Source: Francisella sp. LA112445 (GTDB taxonomy: Bacteria; Pseudomonadota; Gammaproteobacteria; Francisellales; Francisellaceae). Taken from it: a stretch of 64,000 nucleotides of DNA. Where the stretch lies: the NCBI RefSeq assembly GCF_012224145.1, contig NZ_CP041030.1, positions 1 to 64,000 on the forward strand, given 5' to 3'. Numbering within the stretch: position 1 is the first letter of the stretch; every line of letters begins with the position of its first letter. Below, one piece after another: positions 20,030-28,737 of the stretch. The notes under the pieces were generated by a model. It was not told the origin of the DNA, did no database searches, and saw only the letters and a list, made by a program, of their open reading frames with translations. The position numbers and the translations under genes were made by a program.

Positions 20030-21069
20030 ATGAAAAAATTTGTCACAGCAATTACATTATTCGTGCTATTAATTCCTGTAGCATACTCTTAAGGTAAACT
20101 AGTTTTTGTATCGTTGGTAACTCGTCATGGTGATAGAGCTCCTTTTGCGAATATCAAAAATGCGAACTATGACTGGGGGACTTCTTTATCAGAACTTACA
20201 CCGAAGGTAGACAGCTAAGAAAGAGATATGTTGAGCAATTTAAACTTTTGCCAAAAAACTATCAAAACCAAAGTATCTATGTATTATCGAGTCATACAAA
20301 TAGAACAGTTGAAAGTGCGCAAAGCTTGCTAATGGGTCTTTATCCTCCTGGGACTGGTCCTGTTTTAGGTAATGGTAAAGCAGCTATCAAAGATAGAGTC
20401 CAACTAGTTCCTATAATGACTCTAACAGCTGATTCAAAGCTTCTTCAATTTCCTTATCCAAAGTATTTAGCAGTATTGAAAAAGTATGTTTATAATTCAC
20501 CGGTTTGGCAGAACAAGACTAAAGAAGTTGCGCCTGATTTTGCAAAGTGGCAAAAAATATTAGGCAATAAAATATCTGGTTTAGATGATATCTTAGTAAT
20601 AGGTGATGTTTTGATTGTTGCTAAAGCTCATGATAAACCACTACCAAAAGGCCTATCTCAAGATGATGCTAATAAAATAATTGCTCTAACAAGTTGGGGC
20701 TTAGCAGATCAGTTTAAATCGCAGAAAGTTTCTTATATCATGGGTGGTAAGATTACTAATAGAATAATTAGTGATCTTGATAAAGCTGCTGTAGGTAAAT
20801 CAAAATATAAGATGACTTATTATTCAGGTCATGATTTAACGTTACTTGAGATTATGGGAACTTTAGGAGTACCTTTAGAAAAAGCTCCAGGTTATGCAAG
20901 TAATTTGCAGTTTGAGCTATACAAAGATGGTAGCAACTACACAGTTAAGCTTAGATATGATGGTAAGTATGTTAGATTACCAATTATGAATAAAGATGAC
21001 AGCTTTACTTTAGTAGCATTAGAAGAGTATATGCAGAGTATCAATAAGAAGTTTGAAAAATATAACTAA
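20030..21069 (+). pseudogene. Histidine acid phosphatase, two inactivating lesions
   Basis: Remnant of a periplasmic histidine-type acid phosphatase. The frame opens with a signal peptide MKKFVTAITLFVLLIPVAYS and then meets a TAA at codon 21, just before GKLVFVSLVTRHGDRAPF, which holds the catalytic RHGDRAP motif. A second lesion lies near 20208: after LTP the reading frame shifts, and inserting one base in the A-run restores KGRQLRKRYVEQF and joins the remaining 280 codons, including the proton-donor HD motif (YSGHDLTLLE). The stop fits a single C-to-T change of CAA. The downstream frame lacks the catalytic histidine and a signal, so it is not a functional gene by itself. Confidence 0.88.
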
Positions 21070-21083
21070 TTTCATAAATATGT

Positions 21084-21170
21084 GTCATTCTACGACTTGA
21101 TCGTAGAATCTATTTAAAGTTTTAGCTTAATATTATAGATCCTATGGTCACACTTCGACTCCGCTCAGTG
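21084..21170. repeat. Dispersed repeat, composite copy
   Basis: Begins GTCATTCTACGA with hairpin ATTCTACGA/TCGTAGAAT (21087-21109, loop CTTGA), the same first hairpin as copies at 15105 and 33013. The second half starts ATCCTATGGTCA as in the 33013 copy but then turns into a 22-bp sequence (21149-21170) that recurs, reverse-complemented and identical, at 24286-24307. It looks like a recombinant of two repeat families, located between the phosphatase remnant and tpm. Confidence 0.7.
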
Positions 21171-21208
21171 GCCTTGTAAGATAATAGCTTGCTTTTATAC
21201 TATAAGTT

Positions 21209-21883
21209 TTATTCTCTTATATAAGTTTTATAATATTGAAAAGTCATTCCCTCCGCTTTTCTATAGTCTGGAATACTATCTCTTGACTGACTATCAATTA
21301 ATCCAAGATTTATCCTTGGATAAAAGTTTCTGCTTAACTCTTCTTGAGAGACATTAAACGGTGGTGTCTGAGACTCTTTGTCATGCTCCATTACTAGGAG
21401 TAATATTTGTGTTTTATCTGAGCATGTCTCTTGCATCATCTTTGCATATTTTTCTCTTAACTCAGGAGGTAAGGCAATATACGCACCTCTATCATACCAA
21501 ATATCAAAACTAGGTAAATTTTTAGCTATTTTAGGCAAATTGAAAATATCAGATACATATATTACAACATTATCACTTTTATAATATTTATAGTCTTTCT
21601 CTTCGATAACTTCATATTTGATGTGATTTTCAGTAAAAAACGAAATAACTGCTTTTTCTGATAACTCAACACCTACCACTTTAACTCCCTTTGAGAGGAA
21701 AAATAATATATCTATACTTTTGCCACACATTGGCATAAAACAAGTCGATGAGCTAGTTACTTGAAGCTTAGAAAAATGCTTAACTAAAAACTCATTAGGA
21801 GATTCTTGACAGAAGTTTTCTACATCATTATTTTGCCATCTATCTAGCCAGTATTGGTTGTTGTTTGTTTCTATTTTGTCCAT
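21209..21883 (-). CDS. tpm: Thiopurine S-methyltransferase family protein
   Basis: SAM-dependent methyltransferase of the TPMT family, which in bacteria methylates thiol, selenium or tellurium compounds. 224 aa, with the family start YWLDRWQNNDVENFCQE, the SAM-binding motif FMPMCGKSIDILFFLSKG (about 47-64), VVGVELSEKA, and WYDRGAYIALPPE. Complete length. Monocistronic and divergent from pyrC. Confidence 0.9.
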   Translation of the reverse strand: MDKIETNNNQYWLDRWQNNDVENFCQESPNEFLVKHFSKLQVTSSSTCFMPMCGKSIDILFFLSKGVKVVGVELSEKAVISFFTENHIKYEVIEEKDYKYYKSDNVVIYVSDIFNLPKIAKNLPSFDIWYDRGAYIALPPELREKYAKMMQETCSDKTQILLLVMEHDKESQTPPFNVSQEELSRNFYPRINLGLIDSQSRDSIPDYRKAEGMTFQYYKTYIRE

Positions 21884-22012
21884 TCTCTTATGATTTGAAA
21901 TTATTAGCTAATTAGACATGTTAACATGGATATAAAGTAAATATTAGTTTTAAACCTGGTGATTTAGAGTACGGTTTATTATAATTTTCTAAGATTTATA
22001 AAGGAGGGAAAA

Positions 22013-23359
22013 ATGCAAAACCAAAGCTTACTTATCAAAAATGCTACAGTTGTAAATGAGGGAAAAACTTTTAAGTCAGATGTCTTAGTTGAGAATGGCA
22101 AGATAGCTCAAGTTGCTGCAAATATAAATAAAGCAGCAGATAAAATTATTGATGCGACAGGCCTTCATCTACTGCCAGGGATGATAGATGATCAGGTGCA
22201 TTTTAGAGAGCCTGGACTTATGCATAAAGGAGATATCGAGTCAGAATCTCGCGCTGCGGTGATGGGTGGTATCACATCATATATGGAGATGCCAAATGTA
22301 AATCCAGCTACTACAGTAGTTGAGCGCCTCGATGAGAAAAAAGAGCGTGCTGCAGCTAGGTCACATGCAAACTATGCTTTTTATCTAGGTGCGACAAATG
22401 ATAATGTCGAGGAGTTAAAACGTCTAAAACCAAACGATGCTTGTGCTATCAAAATCTTTATGGGGGCTTCAACTGGTAATATGCTGGTAAACAACCCTGA
22501 GACTTTAGAAGGTTTCTTCAAAGATAGTCCGCTACTTATTGTGACGCATTGCGAAGATACGCCAATGATTACAGAACTTGAAAACAAAGCACGTGAAAAA
22601 TATGGTGAAGATGTGCCAATGGATTTACATCCAGAGATTCGCTCACGTGAAGCTTGTTTTAAATCATCTGAGCTTGCAGTAGGTTTAGCAAAGAAATATA
22701 ACTCAAGATTACATGTATTACATCTAACTACAGCAGAAGAGATGGTACATTTTGATAATACTATTCCATTAGAGGAAAAGCGTATCACAGCAGAGGTTTG
22801 TGCTCATCATTTATTCTTCTCACGTAAAGATTATGCTGATAAAGGCGCGCGTATTAAGTGTAATCCAGCGGTTAAAGAAGAAAGTGACCGTTTGAAGCTT
22901 CTAGAATGTGTGGCCAATGATACTATTGATGTGATCGCAACAGACCACGCACCACATACTTGGGAAGAGAAACAAGGTACTTACTTTAAAGCGCCAGCTG
23001 GTTTACCACTTGTCGAGCAGGCTCTTATCTCAGTATTAGAGCATTATCATAAAGGTTTCTTAACTTTAGAGCAAGTCGTGCAAAAGACAGCCCATGCTCC
23101 AGCTATAGTTTATAAAGTAAAAGATCGTGGCTTTATCCGTGAGGGTTACATGGCAGATTTAGTACTGGTAGATCTTAATGATCCGCATACTGTGACAGAT
23201 GAATGTTGTCACTATAAGTGTGGTTGGACTCCGTTTAACAATGTTACTTTCCAATCAAAAGTTCAGACAACTATTATTAATGGGGTAGTGAAGTATCATA
23301 AAGGTAAGGTTGTTAGTGATCAAAGAGGGCAGTGCTTAGAGTTTAATCATGAGTTTTGA
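22013..23359 (+). CDS. pyrC: Dihydroorotase
   Basis: Third step of pyrimidine synthesis, cyclising carbamoyl-aspartate. 448-aa amidohydrolase of the longer (class I-like) type, with D-x-H metal-binding motif in DDQVHFREPG (about 59-68), later histidines in LHVLHLTTAEE and catalytic aspartate in ATDHAPHTWEEK. Preceded by an excellent AAAGGAGGG site. It may share a transcript with the next gene 25 nt on. Confidence 0.95.
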   Translation: MQNQSLLIKNATVVNEGKTFKSDVLVENGKIAQVAANINKAADKIIDATGLHLLPGMIDDQVHFREPGLMHKGDIESESRAAVMGGITSYMEMPNVNPATTVVERLDEKKERAAARSHANYAFYLGATNDNVEELKRLKPNDACAIKIFMGASTGNMLVNNPETLEGFFKDSPLLIVTHCEDTPMITELENKAREKYGEDVPMDLHPEIRSREACFKSSELAVGLAKKYNSRLHVLHLTTAEEMVHFDNTIPLEEKRITAEVCAHHLFFSRKDYADKGARIKCNPAVKEESDRLKLLECVANDTIDVIATDHAPHTWEEKQGTYFKAPAGLPLVEQALISVLEHYHKGFLTLEQVVQKTAHAPAIVYKVKDRGFIREGYMADLVLVDLNDPHTVTDECCHYKCGWTPFNNVTFQSKVQTTIINGVVKYHKGKVVSDQRGQCLEFNHEF

Positions 23360-23384
23360 CCTGATATAAAAAGAGTTTTCTTAT

Positions 23385-24017
23385 ATGACTAAATTTTTAA
23401 TAGTTTTTATTACAGCGTTTTTTACTTACATAATTACTTCTTTAAAGATTAAAACAGATTATAAATATATTCGTGAACAAAAATGGTTAGATAAAGAACT
23501 GGAAACAATAGAGTCTTTATGGACAACGCTATCAGAAACTAAAACTAAAGTTATTAGATGTAAGTTACATTTAGAACAATTATTGTTTAAGTTAAGTGCT
23601 GAAGAGAAAAAGGAATATATACAAGAAGTTAATAAATTATTTATACGACAACAAGGGAATATTTATAATCTTGAATCTAATAGTTGTGAGCTTATTGCTT
23701 ATATAGATGCTTATAACTCCTCTGCCGAACTTTATGATGCTTTAGATAAAAAATTAGTTTTTTTAAGGCCGTCTTTACAAACGTTATTTGCAAAAATTGA
23801 ACAAAAAATTACTTTAATCATTGCATCTCAACAAGATATTATAAATTGTGACTTACCTGCTCTTGAAGAAGATATAAGTAGGCTAGAAAATGCTATAGAT
23901 GAATTAAAGATAGATTTAACAAAGGTTATTCATCCTAGACAACCAAATACTTTTAAAAAGCAGATATATGCTGTTAAAAGAAGGCTTATAGAATATCTTG
24001 AATGTAATAAATCATAA
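23385..24017 (+). CDS. Membrane-anchored coiled-coil protein, unknown function
   Basis: 210 aa: an N-terminal membrane helix (about 4-20), then a long charged, helical region rich in Lys, Glu and Leu consistent with coiled coil, and a basic C-terminal tail (PNTFKKQIYAVKRRLIEYL). No catalytic motif and no family recognised. Immediately downstream of pyrC in the same direction; followed by a block of dispersed repeats. Confidence 0.6.
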   Translation: MTKFLIVFITAFFTYIITSLKIKTDYKYIREQKWLDKELETIESLWTTLSETKTKVIRCKLHLEQLLFKLSAEEKKEYIQEVNKLFIRQQGNIYNLESNSCELIAYIDAYNSSAELYDALDKKLVFLRPSLQTLFAKIEQKITLIIASQQDIINCDLPALEEDISRLENAIDELKIDLTKVIHPRQPNTFKKQIYAVKRRLIEYLECNKS

Positions 24018-24020
24018 TAT

Positions 24021-24106
24021 TTCGCCACTTACTACGTAAGTTTTAGCGACATACTTTTTTCATGGCAGAAAAAGTATGCAAAACTGCCTAGCACTACGCT
24101 AACGTA
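24021..24106. repeat. Dispersed repeat family B, copy 1
   Basis: The 63 bases 24044-24106 are identical to 35219-35281. They contain a hairpin CATACTTTTT/AAAAAGTATG (24050-24078). Weaker similarity to the other copy continues beyond, to about 24270 (ATTTTTGA..ACTA..CTAATGTG), interrupted here by the 24129-24214 element. Confidence 0.8.
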
Positions 24107-24128
24107 GCCTAAAATATCTACTATGTTT

Positions 24129-24214
24129 AAAAGTAGTACTTGATCAAAATAGCTTATTAATAAGCTATTTGCTAGATTCCGTGGTCAAGCCTGACGGAAT
24201 GACGTACTACTTTT
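24129..24214. repeat. Cloverleaf-like inverted-repeat element nested in repeat B
   Basis: An 86-bp unit with perfect 11-bp terminal inverted repeats AAAAGTAGTAC (24129-24139) and GTACTACTTTT (24204-24214). Inside are a perfect 24-bp palindrome (24147-24170, half-site AAATAGCTTATT) and a hairpin ATTCCGT/ACGGAAT (24176-24200) whose loop GGTCAAGCC is like that of the second hairpin at 33067-33089. The layout (outer stem plus two hairpins) matches the 15105 repeat and suggests a small non-autonomous element. It is absent from the other copy of repeat B. Confidence 0.75.
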
Positions 24215-24285
24215 ATATAGTTTTATTTCGAGTCATTTATTTTTGAGACTACTAACCCTAATGTGTAGAAATTCCCCTTCATGGT

Positions 24286-24307
24286 CACTGAGCGGAGTCG
24301 AAGTGTG
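24286..24307 (-). repeat. 22-bp dispersed repeat (second copy)
   Basis: Exact reverse complement of 21149-21170, centred on GAGCGGAGTCGAAG. Short repeat of unknown function; the neighbouring bases (ATGGTCA side) are also similar in both places. Confidence 0.7.
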
Positions 24308-24431
24308 ATGGGGTGGATTGCGAAGCAAAACGGGATAATATTTAATCTGCTAGACTTCAAATATATTGGTGTTTTTATAAAATATGTTACTCTACTAGCA
24401 ATGATATTTTTATCTCTGAAATGGATACTCA

Positions 24432-25451
24432 ATGCAAGGTGGCAATTTTAAGAAATTCATTATAGTGCTTTTTGCATTTTTATGTTTTTCTACGCCGTTA
24501 GAAGCGATCACCAAACAAGAGGCTATGCAGAAATATTTAGAGTATAAAAAGCTTGCTGAGAAATATAAAAAATTAGCAGAGCAATCAGATGATACAGCCA
24601 AAGAAGAACAAGATAAAACAACTTCTACAACTAAAGATAATGTAGCAGATAAAACAGAGGCTAAAAAGGCCACTCAAACCACTCCAAAAGATAACACAGA
24701 AAAGAAAGAGGAAGCATCTTCTAAACCTAAGCAAGAAGCCTTAAAAGATGATAAAAAAGACACTAGTCCTTGGAAAGGTACATCTATCGGTTTAGGTGGA
24801 AGTATTGTTACAGGTAATAGTGCTACTACAAACTTAAATGTTGGAATAAATATTAATTATAATCCAACAGAGCAGTGGCAAAATAATTTACTCTTTAATT
24901 ACTTATATAGCCATGATGATACAGTTTCTGATAAATCAGGGGTTAGAGTAAATAGGGCTCAGCTAAGCGCGAAAAGCTCATGGGATTATGATAAGAGAAA
25001 TGGGGTATACGGTAATTTAAATGTACTACGTGATGAGTTAGATGTATTTAATTATGTCTTTATGGAATCTGCAGGTTATAAGAGAATTTTGTATAAAAAT
25101 GATAATATGTCATTAAATGTAACAGCAGGACCAAGCTTAACACAAAGCCAACTTAACAGCACTGGTCAATTTACTAATGGTTTTGGTGCACAATCAGGTG
25201 TGCAATATGTATGGAACTTTACGAAAGATTCAAGTTTTAAAGAAGACTTTATAGTTAACTATGCTTATCAAAATAATAATACGGTCAATCCTAATGTATT
25301 TATCTATCAGAGTAATACTATATTATCCGCTAAATTATATAAAAACTTGAGTCTCCAGCTTCAGTTCCAACTAAATGGTACTAATGTAAGTCAACCAGGT
25401 AAGCTACCGATAACAACGATTACAACAACTGCACTAGCATATGAAATATAA
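24432..25451 (+). CDS. DUF481 outer-membrane beta-barrel protein (YdiY-like)
   Basis: 339 aa. Signal peptide of about 25 residues (ends TPLEA), then a lysine/glutamate-rich coiled-coil and low-complexity linker (about 28-110) and a C-terminal DUF481-type barrel (about 112-339) starting GLGGSIVTGNSATTNLN. It shows alternating beta strands, as in YdiY/salt-induced outer-membrane proteins, and ends in a hydrophobic/aromatic strand (TTALAYEI). The N-terminal extension is longer than in YdiY and may cross the periplasm. Function unknown. Ribosome site weak. Confidence 0.75.
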   Translation: MQGGNFKKFIIVLFAFLCFSTPLEAITKQEAMQKYLEYKKLAEKYKKLAEQSDDTAKEEQDKTTSTTKDNVADKTEAKKATQTTPKDNTEKKEEASSKPKQEALKDDKKDTSPWKGTSIGLGGSIVTGNSATTNLNVGININYNPTEQWQNNLLFNYLYSHDDTVSDKSGVRVNRAQLSAKSSWDYDKRNGVYGNLNVLRDELDVFNYVFMESAGYKRILYKNDNMSLNVTAGPSLTQSQLNSTGQFTNGFGAQSGVQYVWNFTKDSSFKEDFIVNYAYQNNNTVNPNVFIYQSNTILSAKLYKNLSLQLQFQLNGTNVSQPGKLPITTITTTALAYEI

Positions 25452-25497
25452 AGGAGATAAATCCAGTACGAGGTTCTTATATGTAGTTAACTATACC

Positions 25498-26001
25498 TTA
25501 GTTATACGCACCAGCAGAATAGTGTAATTCATAACTATGGCTATAGATTTCTAAGATATTTCCAAATGGGTCTTCCATATAGATCATTCTATATGGTTTT
25601 TCACCAGGATAATAAAATCTAGGTTTAGCCATTCTACGTTTACCACCAGCATCAACTATTTTTTGAGCTAATCCTTCAACATCAGGATCTTGGACACAGA
25701 AGTGGAAAATACCTGTTTTCCAGTATTCAAAGTTATTCTTTGGATTTTCTTGGTTTTTAAACTCAAACAGCTCAACCCCAATACGATCACCAGTAGATAA
25801 ATGAGCGATTCTAAATGATCCCCAGCCTGCGCCAAAAACATCAGTACACATTTCTCCAATAGCGCTGTCATCTTCAATGATTTCGGTAGGTTTCATAATC
25901 GTATACCAGCCTAAAACTTCAGTATAAAATTTAACAGCTGCCTCAAGATCTGGTACAGATATTCCAATGTGTGAGAAATTTCTTGGGTATGTGTTTTGCA
26001 T
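25498..26001 (-). CDS. VOC-family (glyoxalase-like) protein
   Basis: 167 aa with the vicinal-oxygen-chelate fold: N-terminal HIGISVPDLEAAVKFYTEVLGW (metal His near 11), a second repeat FHFCVQDPDVEGLAQKIVDAGG, and metal ligand E in FGNILEIYSHSYE near the C-terminus. Could be a lactoylglutathione lyase relative or a dioxygenase; substrate not readable. Divergently transcribed from the LysR gene across 103 nt, so probably its target. Confidence 0.82.
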   Translation of the reverse strand: MQNTYPRNFSHIGISVPDLEAAVKFYTEVLGWYTIMKPTEIIEDDSAIGEMCTDVFGAGWGSFRIAHLSTGDRIGVELFEFKNQENPKNNFEYWKTGIFHFCVQDPDVEGLAQKIVDAGGKRRMAKPRFYYPGEKPYRMIYMEDPFGNILEIYSHSYELHYSAGAYN

Positions 26002-26104
26002 TGTTTCTTCCTTTTTTAATTAGAGTCTTTAATTTATGTGATGATTATATTGTTTAAGTGTTATAATGTAAAATTATTAAAAATAATAGTTTTGATTATA
26101 AAAA

Positions 26105-26980
26105 ATGATTAATAGTAAGTTTCTCAATACTTTCCTAAAGTTAGTTGAGGTTGGTCACTATACAAAGACTGCGAAGCTTCTAAATATGACTCAATCAGGA
26201 GTTAGCCAACATATAGACAAGCTCGAGCAAAGTATCGGCAAAACAATCATAAATAATACTGGTAAAAAGTTTGAGTTAACCCAAGCAGGGCATTTGCTTT
26301 ATAAATATGCTGTAGATATAAGAGATAGAGAACAAGAGTTAGTATCAGAAATAGGGCATGACTATCCTTATGAAGGAGAGTGTAAATTTGGCTGCTCTGG
26401 AAGCATTTTAATACAGATATATAAGCCTTTTCTTGAGTACCAAACTAAACATCAAGATCTTAAGATATCACTAGAGTCTATACCAAACAAGAAAATTATA
26501 GATATGCTTAGTTCTAATGATATTGATATTGGTATAGTGACAAATAAACAAGACTCAGAACAGTTCACACAATTAAAGGTGGGTGTCCAAGAACTTGTAG
26601 TAGTGATCTCAAAAAGACAACAAGAGAAATCTTTAGAAGACATTATAAATACAGGATTTATTAATCATCCAGATGGGTTATATTACCTTGAGAAAATATT
26701 TAAAAATAACAACAAATCTCATAGTAGTTTAAAAGGTGTTAGAGAGACTGGTTATGTTAATCAGTTAAGTCAGATTTTATTACCGGTGTCTCTAGGTCTA
26801 GGCTTTACGATATTGCCTAGATTTACAGTAGAGAACTCAGAATATTCTGATAAGTTGAAAATTCTAGATTTAGAAGTTCCGACATATGAGAGCATATATG
26901 TTTTATATAAAAAATATAAAGATCTACCTGTTCGATACACTTGGTTTTTAGATCATTTGAAGAGTTTTTTGAAAAAATAA
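26105..26980 (+). CDS. LysR-family transcriptional regulator
   Basis: 291 aa: N-terminal winged helix-turn-helix (about 4-63; TAKLLNMTQSGVSQHIDKLEQSIG) and a C-terminal periplasmic-binding-like effector domain (about 88-288). LysR regulators usually control the divergent neighbour, here the VOC protein; effector unknown. Confidence 0.88.
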   Translation: MINSKFLNTFLKLVEVGHYTKTAKLLNMTQSGVSQHIDKLEQSIGKTIINNTGKKFELTQAGHLLYKYAVDIRDREQELVSEIGHDYPYEGECKFGCSGSILIQIYKPFLEYQTKHQDLKISLESIPNKKIIDMLSSNDIDIGIVTNKQDSEQFTQLKVGVQELVVVISKRQQEKSLEDIINTGFINHPDGLYYLEKIFKNNNKSHSSLKGVRETGYVNQLSQILLPVSLGLGFTILPRFTVENSEYSDKLKILDLEVPTYESIYVLYKKYKDLPVRYTWFLDHLKSFLKK

Positions 26981-27041
26981 TGGGTTATTCTAAACTATAT
27001 TTGAATGAAGGGAGAAGAAAAGTAACTCCTAAATATTGAAA

Positions 27042-27085
27042 AGTACACTTTAAAGGAGTACTATATGGGTATAAATAAACTTTAA
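27042..27085 (+). promoter_or_regulatory. Leader of higBA: inverted repeat plus six-codon ORF
   Basis: Just before higB are an inverted repeat AGTAC/GTACT (27042-27062) and a strong AAAGGAG site followed 5 nt later by ATG of a tiny frame MGINKL-stop (27065-27085). higB starts 7 nt after that stop and has no ribosome site of its own. The arrangement suggests autoregulation by binding of HigA and translation of the toxin by coupling to the mini-frame; both are inferences. Confidence 0.4.
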
Positions 27086-27092
27086 AAGTCTT

Positions 27093-27383
27093 ATGAATAC
27101 TAGAAAGGTTGAGATAAATAGTAAAGCTATTAAAGATATTAAACGTTTACCAAAACATATAGTAATCAACCTTAGAACATGGATAGCTACTGTTAGTAAG
27201 ATTGGTTTGCTTCAAACAAGAAAATTAAAAGGCTACCATGATGAGCCTTTACATGGAGACAGAAAAGGGCAACGTTCAGTAAGGTTAAATAAAGCATATA
27301 GAGCAATTTATAAACAACATGATAATGGAAATATAGAATTAAACTATATTGAAGTCATAGAAGTTAATAAACACAAGTATTAA
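27093..27383 (+). CDS. higB: HigB-type (RelE superfamily) toxin
   Basis: 96-aa basic protein with the RelE/HigB fold pattern: KDIKRLPKHIVINLRTWI, LQTRKLKGYHDEPLHGDRKGQRSVRLNKAYRAIYK, then a final VEVNKHKY with C-terminal His/Tyr. These toxins cleave mRNA at the ribosome. Toxin-first order, with the XRE antitoxin 10 nt downstream, is the HigBA arrangement. Confidence 0.88.
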   Translation: MNTRKVEINSKAIKDIKRLPKHIVINLRTWIATVSKIGLLQTRKLKGYHDEPLHGDRKGQRSVRLNKAYRAIYKQHDNGNIELNYIEVIEVNKHKY

Positions 27384-27393
27384 GGAGCTTATT

Positions 27394-27690
27394 ATGAGTA
27401 AAGAAGCTTTAAATATATTAGATGATGTCTTGGGGGGTAAGCCTACATTTGGCGAAACTATAGCATCTTTACGTAAGTGTGGGGAGTTGACTCAGGTTGA
27501 GCTAGCCAAAAAATTAGGAGTATCTAAACAGTACTTATGTGATATAGAAAATAATAGAAAATCTGTAAGCGTAGATAAAGCTATAAAAATAGCTCAAGCT
27601 TTAGGGCAATCTAAAAGATTACTTGTAGAGTTGGCATTACAAGAAATGTTAAATAAGAATCATTTAAACTATTCAATATCACTGGCTTAA
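27394..27690 (+). CDS. higA: HigA-type XRE antitoxin
   Basis: 98 aa with a helix-turn-helix of the XRE type (about 20-75: LTQVELAKKLGVSKQYLCDIENNRKSVSVDKAIKIAQALG). Neutralises HigB and normally represses the operon. Start has AAGGAG. Intact, directly after higB. Confidence 0.88.
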   Translation: MSKEALNILDDVLGGKPTFGETIASLRKCGELTQVELAKKLGVSKQYLCDIENNRKSVSVDKAIKIAQALGQSKRLLVELALQEMLNKNHLNYSISLA

Positions 27691-27727
27691 TTTAATTTGA
27701 TTAAAGCTAGAAAATATTCTAAGAAAA

Positions 27728-28600
27728 TTATTTAATATACTTATTAAACCAAGCTATTTGTTTAGTAAGTATTTGCTGCAAGGGCTCACCTTCATAGCAT
27801 TCATAGTGACTAACACCTTCTAGAACCATAAGCTCTTTAGGATCATTAGCTTTTTCATATAGGATATGAGACTCTTCTACAGGGTTTACAGAATCTGTAT
27901 CTGAAGCAACTATTAATACAGGTATCTTTAAATCGCCTATATAGTTTTCAGGTTTGTGTGAGATAGTTTCATTAACTGTAAGGAATGGAATCTTAATATC
28001 AAAAGCATCATACTCTTTACTATATCTTTCATAGAAACCTAAAGATTGCTCATCTGTTAGAACCTTATGTAAAGGAACCATCATTTCCTTACCAGTTTTT
28101 TCTTTTTTAGCTAACATTTTATCGATCATTCCAAAGAACTTTTCTTTCTCTTCAGTAGACATCTCGCCTGTGATTACTCTTTCACCATTAGCAAAAGTTA
28201 GCTGTACAGATAGACATTTAACTAGATCATTTTGAGCTGCTGCAGTGATAGCATTTGCGCCACCATATGAAGTTCCCCATAGTCCGATCTTACTAGAGTC
28301 AACGAAGTCTAAGCTAGTAACATAGTCTATCGCTGAGTTGATATCTTCTATTTGTAATTTTGGTACTAATCTACCTCTTTCACCTTCACTCTCACCAAAT
28401 CCTCTATAATCAAAGTTAAGAACTATATATCCTGCTTTAGCAAAAGCTTCAGCGTATGCTGGAAGTAGTACTTCTTTAAAACCAGCAAAACCATGACAAA
28501 GAACTATTGCTGGGTATTTGTTATTTTCGTTAAAGTTTTCAGGCTTGTATAGTAAAGCCGCGATATTTGAACCGTGAGATTTAAAACTTACTTTTTCCAT
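27728..28600 (-). CDS. Alpha/beta hydrolase
   Basis: 290-aa serine hydrolase with X-Pro dipeptidyl-peptidase/acyl-esterase-like pattern: oxyanion region LCHGFAGFKE (about 34-43), nucleophile S111 in GTSYGG, acid D234/D236 in ASDTDSVNP, and H265 in GVSHYEC. No signal peptide, so cytoplasmic. Substrate unknown. Converges on higA (37-nt gap). Confidence 0.82.
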   Translation of the reverse strand: MEKVSFKSHGSNIAALLYKPENFNENNKYPAIVLCHGFAGFKEVLLPAYAEAFAKAGYIVLNFDYRGFGESEGERGRLVPKLQIEDINSAIDYVTSLDFVDSSKIGLWGTSYGGANAITAAAQNDLVKCLSVQLTFANGERVITGEMSTEEKEKFFGMIDKMLAKKEKTGKEMMVPLHKVLTDEQSLGFYERYSKEYDAFDIKIPFLTVNETISHKPENYIGDLKIPVLIVASDTDSVNPVEESHILYEKANDPKELMVLEGVSHYECYEGEPLQQILTKQIAWFNKYIK

Positions 28601-28737
28601 ATTCTTATCTATAAATTTGAGTTTTTGTATTTGATTTATTCTATCAGAAATTAAAAAGATGTACTTAGATTAGTAAATATTATTTTAATTTATTTTGAAA
28701 AATTAGATATATTAAGAAATTCTCATGATGAGATTGG

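Noticed and set aside
20248-21069. Downstream part of the acid phosphatase as a separate gene
   Set aside because: It starts in the middle of the domain, lacks signal peptide and catalytic RHGDRAP; it is the tail of the pseudogene.
24021-24320. CRISPR array
   Set aside because: Repeats are not regularly spaced and occur singly at scattered loci; no cas genes present.
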